5,941 nt of DNA. It comes from DASPKO01 sp035628055. Lineage in GTDB: Bacteria; Planctomycetota; Phycisphaerae; Phycisphaerales; UBA1924. Positions within the stretch are counted from its first letter, which is position 1; each line of letters begins with the position of its first letter. A model generated the notes under the pieces. It saw only the letters and a program-made list of their open reading frames with translations. It was not told where the DNA came from and made no database searches. Below, piece by piece: positions 1 through 5,532 of this stretch. Position numbers and translations under genes: made by a program. Location of the stretch: contig DASPKO010000159.1 of the NCBI GenBank assembly GCA_035628055.1, forward strand, positions 1 through 5,941. The letters are read 5' to 3'.

Positions 1-987
1 GGCGACGTACCCCGCGAGGGCGAGGCTCACGGCGGTGACGGCCCCCGCGATGCTGGCGCGCCGGAGCCAGAACCACCGCTCGGTGTCGCGGAAGGCCCGG
101 AGCTCCGCCCGGTAGAGCTCGAAGGCGTCGGGCTTGAGCACCTCCCCGCGGGTGAAGATGACCTGGCCCTGCTCGCGCACCACCTCGACGGGGCGCACCG
201 CCTCGGCGGCCTGGACGCGCTCGCGCTCCGTCTCGGCGGCGCTGAAGGTGAACGTGGGCCGCGGCTGGTGCAGCAGCCGGCTCACCACGGCCCCCGCCAC
301 GGGGCCCGTGAAGCCGGCGCGCTGCACGACGCTCTCGACCGCCTCGCGCAGCCGCGCCGGGTCTTCCAGGTTCACCACCTCGCTGCTCGAGGCCAGCACG
401 ACCTGCCCGCCCACCACCAGCTTGATGAGCTTGTTGACGCTCTGCTGCTCGCGCTGGAAGGTGATCTGATCGACCAGGGGCATCTGCAGGAGCAGGTCGG
501 CCAGGCGGCGGGCCCGGGCCTCCCACTCGGGGCGGGCCCCCTCGGCGTGCACGGCGGCGAGGCGCTCGGGCGTGAGCCCGAAGCGGGCCCGGATCTCCGG
601 GTCCACGTCCTCCACGCGCTCGGCCCCGGTCAGGGTCTTGGGGAGGTTGCCGATGGAGACCAGGATCTCCTGGAGCTCGCCCGCCTCGGCGGTGTAGACG
701 CGCGGGGCGAACTGGCGGGCGTCGTCGCGCCGGCGCGCCGTGGCCGCCTTGTCCTCCTGCACGAAGCGCACCCGCACCGTGGCGGTCTGGTTCATGACGC
801 GTCCGGGCGCCACCAGGGGCTGCTCGCGCGCCCAGATGGAGACGAGCGTGCACAGGAGCGCGAAGACCACCCAGATCACCAGGGCGGGGCCGGCGCCCGG
901 GAGTCCCAGGAGCCGCGCCGCCCGCGCCCGCTCGCGGCGCTGCGGCCGGCGGATCCGGCTCTTGGGTTGGGCGCGCTCGGTGGGCAT
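1..987 (-). CDS. pgpH: 7TM-HD family membrane phosphohydrolase (PgpH/YqfF type), N-terminal part
   Basis: The frame is open from an ATG at 987 to the left edge, giving the first 329 residues; the C-terminus lies outside. Residues 1-28 are a strongly basic cytoplasmic N-terminus rich in Arg. Residues about 35-52 (PALVIWVVFALLCTLVSI) form a membrane helix. Residues about 55-296 form a soluble extracytoplasmic domain of the 7TMR-HDED type, ending in the family-like segment VVREQGQVIFTRGEVLKPD (269-287). A second membrane segment starts near 308. In this family the missing part normally carries the remaining membrane helices and a cytoplasmic HD hydrolase domain; Listeria PgpH hydrolyses c-di-AMP. 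The substrate here is inferred from the family only, since the catalytic HD residues are not in view. The start lies 27 bases after the phoH stop and shows no clear Shine-Dalgarno, which suggests co-transcription with phoH. The phoH-pgpH order is a conserved arrangement, usually followed by ybeY. The family call is firm; the activity is not. Confidence 0.88.
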   Translation of the reverse strand, partial: MPTERAQPKSRIRRPQRRERARAARLLGLPGAGPALVIWVVFALLCTLVSIWAREQPLVAPGRVMNQTATVRVRFVQEDKAATARRRDDARQFAPRVYTAEAGELQEILVSIGNLPKTLTGAERVEDVDPEIRARFGLTPERLAAVHAEGARPEWEARARRLADLLLQMPLVDQITFQREQQSVNKLIKLVVGGQVVLASSSEVVNLEDPARLREAVESVVQRAGFTGPVAGAVVSRLLHQPRPTFTFSAAETERERVQAAEAVRPVEVVREQGQVIFTRGEVLKPDAFELYRAELRAFRDTERWFWLRRASIAGAVTAVSLALAGYVA

Positions 988-1014
988 GGTGGACGGTGGC
1001 GGGAACCCGGCGGG

Positions 1015-2088
1015 TTACGCCTCGCGCGCCGGGGAGCTGAGCCCGTTGGCGTCGGACCGGGCGCCGGGCAGCTCGGGGAGCGGGGGTCCCTGGCGCTCGC
1101 GCTCGCGCGACCCGTAGGCCTCGACGATCCGCTGCACGAGCGTGTGCCGCACGATGTCGCGCTCGTCGAGCTGGACGAAGGCGATGCCCGGGACGCGGGC
1201 GAGGAGCCTGGCGGCGTCGATGAGGCCCGACTTGGCCGGGTCCGGGAGGTCGATCTGGGTGATGTCGCCGGTGACGATCATCTTGCTGCCGCGCCCCATG
1301 CGCGTGAGGAACATCTGCATCTGGCTGCGCGTGGTGTTCTGGGCCTCGTCCAGGATGATCACGGCGCTGTTGAGCGTGCGCCCGCGCATGTACGCCAGGG
1401 GGACGACCTCGACCACGTCGCTGAGCATGAAGCGCTTCATGGTCGAGAAGTCCATCATGTCATGCAGGGCGTCGAAGAGGGGCCGCAGGTACGGGTTGAC
1501 CTTCGCCTGCAGGTCGCCCGGGAGGAAGCCCAGCTTCTCTCCCGCCTCCACCGCGGGCCGCACCAGGATCACCTTCCGGACCCGGTCGGTCTTGAGCAGA
1601 TGAACCGCCGCGGCGACCCCCAGGTAGGTCTTGCCGGTGCCGGCCGGACCGATCCCGAAGACCAGGTCGTGATCGCGGATCGCTTCGAGGTAGCGCTGCT
1701 GGTTCTCGGTGCGCGCCCGCAGGGGCTGCCCGGCCGCGTACACGTCGAGGAAGTCGCCGTCCCACGACGGGCCGGCGCTGTCCTCGTCGAAGTGGCCCGT
1801 GCGGGAACGCGGCCCGCCCGCCGCCAGGCGCCCCGCCATCGCCTGCCCGACCAGGTCGAGAAGCTGCTGGCGGTTCATGGGCTGGCTGCGGCCGGCGGCC
1901 TCTTCCAGGCGCTCCAGCACGCCGCGGGCGGCGGTGACGGCGTCGCGCTCCCCGCTGACCTTGATCACGCCCTCGCGCGCCGACAGCCGGACCCCCAGCG
2001 CCTCGCGGATGATCTTGAGGTTCCGGTCCCCCGTGCCGAGCATCATGAATCGCTCGGGCCCCTCCGGCACTTTGATGGCGATCTCCAC
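1015..2088 (-). CDS. phoH: PhoH family P-loop ATPase (PhoH/YbeZ/PhoL type)
   Basis: This is a full-length 357-residue PhoH-like protein, the usual size for the family. Residues about 1-65 form a small KH-like N-terminal region. The ATPase core follows: Walker A GPAGTGKT at 147-154, the PhoH signature VRPAVEAGEKLGFLPGDL at 176-193, Walker B VIILDEAQN at 243-251, and TGDITQIDLP at 273-282. The last 30 or so residues are a low-complexity tail without a recognised motif. PhoH/YbeZ proteins are cytoplasmic ATPases tied by family knowledge to RNA metabolism and to the endoribonuclease YbeY; direct phosphate regulation does not hold in all lineages. The start is GTG: an in-frame TGA lies six codons upstream, so no longer start is possible. 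A GGAGA (2103-2099) sits 10 bases before the GTG. The gene leads the phoH-pgpH unit and is divergent from the small lipoprotein gene. Confidence 0.96.
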   Translation of the reverse strand: MEIAIKVPEGPERFMMLGTGDRNLKIIREALGVRLSAREGVIKVSGERDAVTAARGVLERLEEAAGRSQPMNRQQLLDLVGQAMAGRLAAGGPRSRTGHFDEDSAGPSWDGDFLDVYAAGQPLRARTENQQRYLEAIRDHDLVFGIGPAGTGKTYLGVAAAVHLLKTDRVRKVILVRPAVEAGEKLGFLPGDLQAKVNPYLRPLFDALHDMMDFSTMKRFMLSDVVEVVPLAYMRGRTLNSAVIILDEAQNTTRSQMQMFLTRMGRGSKMIVTGDITQIDLPDPAKSGLIDAARLLARVPGIAFVQLDERDIVRHTLVQRIVEAYGSRERERQGPPLPELPGARSDANGLSSPAREA

Positions 2089-2168
2089 GCGGGAGCGGTC
2101 TCCGGGTCAGCCCGCCCGCCGGGCGCTCCTTCGCCCCGGACCGGCTGGAAAAATCATACGCTCCGCGC
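2089..2168. promoter_or_regulatory. Divergent intergenic gap between phoH and the lipoprotein gene
   Basis: These 80 bases must hold the start signals of both divergent genes unless transcripts enter from elsewhere. The only AT-rich patch is GGAAAAATCATACG (2147-2160). On the minus strand it reads TATGAT (2158-2153), five of six matches to a sigma70 -10 box, about 65 bases before the phoH GTG. I find no good -35 hexamer at 16-18 bases from it, so the promoter call is weak. A GGAGA at 2103-2099 is a plausible ribosome-binding site for phoH. No convincing plus-strand promoter or Shine-Dalgarno is seen for the GTG at 2169. Confidence 0.35.
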
Positions 2169-2642
2169 GTGCCCAAGGCCTCGCACAATCCGAGCAGGGT
2201 CCGAACACGGGCGAGGCCGGCCATGCTCGCGGGGGCCGCTCTGGCCGTGGGTGGCTGCGGCCTCGGCGCCCCCGCGGGGACGGGCGACGGCCGCATTCTC
2301 ACTGCCCCGGACGAGTCCCCGACCCGGGGCGAGGTGACTGGCGACTGGGAGGACCTCGGGGCCGCGGTCTGGGTGTGCGCCTCGCAGTCGGAGGTCGCGT
2401 CGATGGGGGTGACCGATCGGGCCCCGGGCCGGGTCCGATATGCCATCCGGTCGGCCATGGAAGAGGAGGGGTACCTCGAGATCGCCACGGCCGCCGACCC
2501 GGGAAGCCTCGACGAGGTGGCCGTGCCAATGGTGCTCGAGGTCCGGGTGGGGCGTTTCGGGCGGCCAGCGCACGAGCGCCGCTTCGTGAGCGCCCTGCTG
2601 CGCCGGCTCAGCAGGCTCCGCGGGGTCGAGTACGCCAGGTGA
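2169..2642 (+). CDS. Putative small lipoprotein, function unknown
   Basis: I do not recognise the family. The 157-residue product starts with an Arg-rich stretch (RVRTRAR, 10-16), then a short hydrophobic stretch (AMLAGAALAVGG, 18-29) and Cys30, which resembles a lipoprotein signal peptide with lipobox VGGC. The rest has no further membrane segment. Residues 60-157 look like one small mixed alpha/beta domain (strand AAVWVCA, helix RVRYAIRSAMEEEGY, strand VPMVLEVRVGRF) with a basic C-terminus. The start is uncertain. GTG 2169 keeps a normal positively charged n-region but has no clear ribosome-binding site. ATG 2223 has a GAGG (2213-2216) six bases upstream but would leave only 11 uncharged residues before the Cys. 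Codon third positions are strongly G/C, supporting a real gene. It is divergent from phoH and followed by a hairpin. Envelope location is inferred from the lipobox only. Confidence 0.62.
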   Translation: MPKASHNPSRVRTRARPAMLAGAALAVGGCGLGAPAGTGDGRILTAPDESPTRGEVTGDWEDLGAAVWVCASQSEVASMGVTDRAPGRVRYAIRSAMEEEGYLEIATAADPGSLDEVAVPMVLEVRVGRFGRPAHERRFVSALLRRLSRLRGVEYAR

Positions 2643-2671
2643 GGTCGGGGCGGGCCTCCCCGCGGGCATGT

Positions 2672-2697
2672 GCGCGGTGGGCACGATGACACCGCGC
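2672..2697 (+). terminator. Hairpin after the lipoprotein gene, possible terminator
   Basis: GCGCGGTG (2672-2679) pairs perfectly with CACCGCGC (2690-2697) around a 10-base loop, starting 29 bases after the lipoprotein stop. A weaker 5-bp stem, CGGGG (2646-2650) with CCCCG (2658-2662), precedes it. No U-tract follows, so it is not a classical intrinsic terminator; it may instead stabilise the 3' end or act with Rho. Position and perfect pairing are seen; the role is inferred. Confidence 0.4.
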
Positions 2698-2717
2698 CCG
2701 GATTGCGCTCTCCCCCA

Positions 2718-2746
2718 TTGACCGCGGGCGAACTTCGCCTGATACT
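2718..2746 (+). promoter_or_regulatory. Sigma70-type promoter upstream of the HU-family gene
   Basis: TTGACC (2718-2723) matches five of six bases of the -35 consensus. It is followed by an exact 17-base spacer and then GATACT (2741-2746), four of six matches to the -10 consensus. This is the best promoter-like pair in the window, and such sequence is unusual in DNA this GC-rich. Transcription would start near 2753, giving a leader of about 197 nt before the HU-family ATG at 2950. The start point is predicted, not measured. Confidence 0.55.
2727..2739. promoter_or_regulatory. Perfect dyad in the promoter spacer, candidate operator
   Basis: GGCGAA C TTCGCC is a perfect 6+6 inverted repeat with a one-base centre, lying wholly between the -35 and -10 boxes of the predicted promoter. 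A dimeric repressor or activator bound there would contact the spacer and affect RNA polymerase binding. The half-site TTCGCC recurs at 2811-2816 inside another inverted repeat. No regulator gene is visible nearby, so the binding factor is unknown; self-control by the HU-family protein is only a possibility. Confidence 0.4.
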
Positions 2747-2907
2747 GGAGGTCTCGCGCGCACCCCCCGGCGCCGCCCTCGAGGCCGGGGATCGTGTTCT
2801 TGAGGCGGCGTTCGCCGCCGAACGACCCGCGGCCCGCCGGGCCACGGCGAGCGGTGCGTGAACGTGTGGGGCTCTGGCGGCAGGCCGGGGCGTGAGATCG
2901 GCCGATG

Positions 2908-2927
2908 CCGGGACATGGCGGTCCCGG
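2908..2927 (+). repeat. 7-bp inverted repeat just upstream of the HU-family ribosome-binding site
   Basis: CCGGGAC (2908-2914) and GTCCCGG (2921-2927) pair perfectly around a six-base loop. The repeat directly follows the 10-base palindrome ATCGGCCGAT (2897-2906) and ends 11 bases before the Shine-Dalgarno sequence. It could be an RNA hairpin influencing translation or a protein site on DNA; the sequence alone does not decide. Confidence 0.4.
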
Positions 2928-2938
2928 GCTCGGCGCGT

Positions 2939-2943
2939 GAAGG
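2939..2943 (+). promoter_or_regulatory. Ribosome-binding site of the HU-family gene
   Basis: GAAGG lies six bases before the ATG at 2950. It is the clearest Shine-Dalgarno in the window for a plus-strand gene and supports the chosen start. Confidence 0.6.
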
Positions 2944-2949
2944 CTCCCC

Positions 2950-3372
2950 ATGGCAACCATCACCAAGAAGGACCTGATCGACCGCATCGCCCAGACCACG
3001 GGGCAGCGTCGCGTCGTGGTCAAGCGGACGGTGCAGTCGTTCCTCGAGCAGGTCATGCTCGAGCTGGGGCGGAGCAACCGCCTGGAGTTCCGCGACTTCG
3101 GGGTCTTCGAGATCAAGCAGCGCGCCCCGCGCGTCGCCCAGAACCCCAAGACCCTCCAGCGGGTCGAAGTGCCCGCGAAGCGCACCGTGAAGTTCAAGGT
3201 CGGGCGCCTGATGAAGCAGTGCCTGGACGACCCCGCGCGCTGCCACGAGTTCATCCTGTCCGCCGCCGAGGCCGACGAGGACGACGGCAGCCACGCCGAG
3301 GTCGCGGCGCCCGCCCCGCGGCTCAACGGCGTCCTGCCGCGCGCGCACAACGGGTCCTCCAAGCTCGGCTAG
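2950..3372 (+). CDS. HU/IHF-family DNA-binding protein with C-terminal extension
   Basis: The product is 140 residues; typical HU and IHF subunits have about 90-100. Residues 1-92 form the complete HU fold: the N-terminal helices (TKKDLIDRIAQTTGQR), the core motif FRDFGVFEIKQR (47-58), the DNA-binding beta arm with the DNA-intercalating proline in RVAQNPKT (61-68, Pro66), and the closing VKFKVGRLMKQ (80-90). The common arm sequence GRNPxTG is here AQNPKTL, so the usual Arg is Gln64 and the usual Gly after Thr is Leu69. Residues 93-140 are a tail: an acidic stretch EADEDD (107-112), then an Ala/Pro-rich, weakly basic end without a known domain. The family binds and bends DNA as a dimer in nucleoid organisation. 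HU or IHF subtype cannot be assigned from sequence alone. A good ribosome-binding site precedes the ATG. The lipid kinase gene follows 66 bases downstream on the same strand. Confidence 0.93.
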   Translation: MATITKKDLIDRIAQTTGQRRVVVKRTVQSFLEQVMLELGRSNRLEFRDFGVFEIKQRAPRVAQNPKTLQRVEVPAKRTVKFKVGRLMKQCLDDPARCHEFILSAAEADEDDGSHAEVAAPAPRLNGVLPRAHNGSSKLG

Positions 3373-3438
3373 TCCGGGGCTCCGAACTCCCGCGCCGATG
3401 CCGAGGATGGCGGCGCGCCGTGCCGTACGCTCTGGGCC

Positions 3439-4341
3439 GTGCGCGTGCGCCTCCTGGTCAATCCCCGCTCCGGCAAGGGCCTCGGGCCGCGCCTGGCGGC
3501 CGAGTTCGGCCGGTGCGCCGTCCGCGACGGGCACGAGGTCACTTCCGCGACCCTCCCGGCGCGGACGCCGGCTCCCGAGCCGCACGACCCGGGCCCGGAC
3601 GTCGTGGCGGTCTTTGGCGGGGACGGGACGGTCCATCACAGCCTGCCCGCCCTGGCCGGCTCCCCCACCGCGCTCTATCACGTCCCCCTGGGCACGGAGA
3701 ATCTCTTTGCCCGCGGCTTCGGGATGGACCGCGACCCCGAGCGCTTCGCCGCCGCCCTGCGCTCCGGGAGCGTGCTCGCCACCGACCTGGGCGAGTGCAA
3801 CGGGCGGCTGTTTGCGATCATGGCGAGCGTCGGGCCCGACGCGGGGCTCATTCACCGCATGGCGGGCGCACGCCGGGGCACCATCAGCCACTGGTCGTAC
3901 CTTCGGCCCGCCCTGGCCGAGCTGGCCCGCCCGCGCTTCTGCCCGCTGAGCGTCCTGATCGACGGGTCCGAGGCGGCCTGCGCCCAGAGCGGATTCGCGA
4001 TCGTCGCCAACTCGCGCTGCTACGCCCTGGGCCTCGACCCGGTCCGCCGGGCCCTGGTCACCGACGGGCTGCTCGACGTGGTCTTTTATCCCTGCCGCGG
4101 CCGGGCCCGGGCCCTGGGCTGGATCGCCCGCACCGCGCAGGGGCGGCACATGCAGGCCCCGGCGCTGATCTACAGGCAGGGACGCGAGGTGGTGCTCTCA
4201 TCCGAGGGCCAGGACCATCCGCCGGTCTACCAGCTCGACGGCGAGGCGGTCACCGGGGCCGCCCGCACCCTGACGATGCGCGTGATCCCCGGCGCCCTGC
4301 GCGTGCTCGTGCCGGCGCCCGGAGCGGGCGCCGCCCGCTAG
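3439..4341 (+). CDS. Diacylglycerol-kinase-type lipid kinase (YegS/DagK/BmrU family)
   Basis: This 300-residue protein has the length and motif order of the bacterial lipid/diacylglycerol kinase family. NPRSGKG (8-14) opens the nucleotide-binding domain. FGGDGTVHH (59-67) holds the invariant GGDGT. PLGTENLFAR (83-92) is the second nucleotide-site motif. VTDGLLDVVFY (207-217) and YQLDGE (264-269) lie in the C-terminal beta-sandwich domain; the Asp of the DGE segment is the likely catalytic base by family comparison. Such enzymes use ATP to phosphorylate diacylglycerol or related lipids at the inner membrane face; the exact lipid is not predictable. No signal peptide or membrane helix is seen. 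The start is GTG 3439, since no in-frame ATG precedes it and the first strand begins at once (VRLLVNP); GTG 3445 is an alternative. The ribosome-binding site is weak, consistent with translation from a transcript shared with the HU-family gene. Its stop lies 10 bases from the stop of the converging gene. Confidence 0.93.
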   Translation: MRVRLLVNPRSGKGLGPRLAAEFGRCAVRDGHEVTSATLPARTPAPEPHDPGPDVVAVFGGDGTVHHSLPALAGSPTALYHVPLGTENLFARGFGMDRDPERFAAALRSGSVLATDLGECNGRLFAIMASVGPDAGLIHRMAGARRGTISHWSYLRPALAELARPRFCPLSVLIDGSEAACAQSGFAIVANSRCYALGLDPVRRALVTDGLLDVVFYPCRGRARALGWIARTAQGRHMQAPALIYRQGREVVLSSEGQDHPPVYQLDGEAVTGAARTLTMRVIPGALRVLVPAPGAGAAR

Positions 4342-4351
4342 GCGCTCATCG

Positions 4352-5500
4352 TCAGTGTCCGAAGAGGTTCTTCTCCCCGAACATTCCCGCCGCCTCGAAG
4401 TACGCCAGGGCCTCCTCGGTGGAGGCGAAGACCTTGGTCGCGGTTTCGGTGATGAAGGGCGAGGGGCTCTTGCGCGGCTTCCAGACGATGTAGACCTCCT
4501 TGGTGTGCTCGAAGGCGTGATGGAGCTCGCGCTCCACGCCGCTGGAGAGCCCAGGCATCCCGCCGGGGAGCTCGGGGATGTAGCTGACGATCATGTCGGA
4601 CTGATCGATGAGCTTGAAGTCGCGCATATAGATCTGCCCGTCGATGTCGCCGGCGATGTCCACCACTTCGCGCACGCGCACGCGCAGCGGGCGCGTCCCC
4701 CGCGCCCCGCCGAAGCTGTGCGGGGCGACCTCGAGCCACTCCTGCCCGTTCTTGGCGGCGGCCAGGGCCCGGTCCAGGAGGAGCTTCTCGTCCACGTCGC
4801 CTGGGTCGAAGGTGATGAAGTTCTCGGCGAGCGCGGCCCGGAAGCGGTCGATCTCCGCGAGCACGTCGGGCAGGTCCACCACGTGGCTCATCGGGAACGA
4901 GGGATAGACCTTGCGCATGCTCGGGCGGCAGACCAGGCGGAAGAGGGTCCGCGTTGTCGGCTGGTGGCGCCCGCGGCTGACGATGTAGAACCGGCTCCCG
5001 GGGATCGCCTGGCTGAGCAGCTCGGTCGCGAGGATCTCCTCCTCGCGCCAGACCATGCAGTCCTTGAGGGTCGCCCCCCCCCACATGTCGATCTGGTGCC
5101 CCTCGTGCAGGCGGTGGTGCACGACCTCGATGTTGTCCACCAGGCAGATGAGCAGCGCCGGGCGGAGGGCCCGCACCTGGTCAAAGTCGAAGGCGCTAAA
5201 GAGCCCGTGGCGCCAGCGGAAAGTCGCGTGCGTGTTGACGATCAGGTTGGGGTGCTCGTCCGGGCGCCCGGCACGCGAGTCGGCGATAATGTCCTTGAAG
5301 GCCGCGCGGCGCAGCGAGTTCAGCCGCGAGAGGGGCAGGTCGAGGATCTTCCCGGGCCGAACGTCGGCGGCCTCGGCGTACATCATGTCGCCGACGTGGT
5401 AGAGCGCGAGCTCCTCGCCCTGCTCCCCGGCGAAGCGGCGCACGGCCTCGAGGTACGGCTTCTTCTCCATCCCGACCTGGCCGGTGACGATGGCGCGCAT
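4352..5500 (-). CDS. Archaeal-adenylate-kinase-like P-loop domain fused to a deoxyribosyltransferase-like domain
   Basis: I know no characterised homologue of this 382-residue protein. Residues 1 to about 190 resemble archaeal-type adenylate kinases: a strand plus P-loop IVTGQVGMEKKPYL (4-17), NLIVNTHATFRWRHGL (85-100) like the family's DTHA segment, a strand LRPALLICLVDN (112-123) with VVHHRL after it, and a helix/strand pair near 152-175. The P-loop is atypical: compared with GxxGxGK[T/S], Glu12 replaces Gly and Lys14 replaces Thr/Ser, so ATP binding is uncertain. Residues about 197-370 resemble nucleoside 2-deoxyribosyltransferases: VYPSFPMS (198-205), FITFDPGDVDE (228-238), RDFKLIDQSDMIVSYIPE (293-310), and SSGVERELHHAF (319-330), whose Glu could match the family nucleophile. 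The pairing suggests a cytoplasmic nucleotide enzyme or sensor; this is inference. ATG 5500 is chosen because the first strand and P-loop start there; a longer frame would run back into ubiX. No clear ribosome-binding site is seen. ubiX ends 32 bases upstream, so the two may be co-transcribed. Confidence 0.85.
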   Translation of the reverse strand: MRAIVTGQVGMEKKPYLEAVRRFAGEQGEELALYHVGDMMYAEAADVRPGKILDLPLSRLNSLRRAAFKDIIADSRAGRPDEHPNLIVNTHATFRWRHGLFSAFDFDQVRALRPALLICLVDNIEVVHHRLHEGHQIDMWGGATLKDCMVWREEEILATELLSQAIPGSRFYIVSRGRHQPTTRTLFRLVCRPSMRKVYPSFPMSHVVDLPDVLAEIDRFRAALAENFITFDPGDVDEKLLLDRALAAAKNGQEWLEVAPHSFGGARGTRPLRVRVREVVDIAGDIDGQIYMRDFKLIDQSDMIVSYIPELPGGMPGLSSGVERELHHAFEHTKEVYIVWKPRKSPSPFITETATKVFASTEEALAYFEAAGMFGEKNLFGH

Positions 5501-5532
5501 GGGGCGGGATGGTAGTCGGAGCGCCCCGGCGG

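Larger units (their letters stand above)
2753..2949 (+). promoter_or_regulatory. Predicted leader of the HU-family gene, rich in inverted repeats
   Basis: This is the predicted 5' untranslated region, with no convincing gene. It contains GGCGGCG/CGCCGCC (2804-2810 with 2813-2819). Overlapping it, and mutually exclusive, is CGTTCG/CGAACG (2809-2814 with 2819-2824). GGCCC/GGGCC (2831-2835 with 2839-2843) follows, then the palindrome ATCGGCCGAT (2897-2906) and the hairpin at 2908-2927. It matches no riboswitch or ribosomal-protein leader I know. In DNA this GC-rich some of these repeats will arise by chance; their density just before a start codon is what stands out. Confidence 0.35.

Noticed and set aside
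996..1010. Short palindrome CGGGAACCCG in the phoH-pgpH gap
   Set aside because: It has only 4-base arms plus an AA/TT centre in a very GC-rich gap; such a match is expected by chance.
268..2337. A 689-codon open frame on the plus strand
   Set aside because: It lies antisense to phoH and to the 7TM-HD gene, both of which show diagnostic motifs. Its translation is low-complexity, rich in Gly, Arg, Ala and His, as expected for the antisense frame of GC-rich genes.
2670..2861. A 63-codon plus-strand frame starting at GTG
   Set aside because: It has no ribosome-binding site, its start lies at the edge of a hairpin, it spans the predicted promoter, and its product has no motif.
2608..4149. A 513-codon open frame on the minus strand
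   Set aside because: It covers the HU-family and lipid kinase genes in antisense and crosses the promoter region. It has no recognisable domain and a biased composition.
2892..4493. A 533-codon open frame on the plus strand
   Set aside because: It overlaps the HU-family and kinase genes in another frame and runs into the opposite gene. The translation is Arg/Pro/Gly-rich without motifs.
4355..5515. A 386-codon open frame on the plus strand
   Set aside because: It is the antisense image of the kinase/transferase-like gene, whose minus-strand frame carries ordered, conserved-looking motifs.
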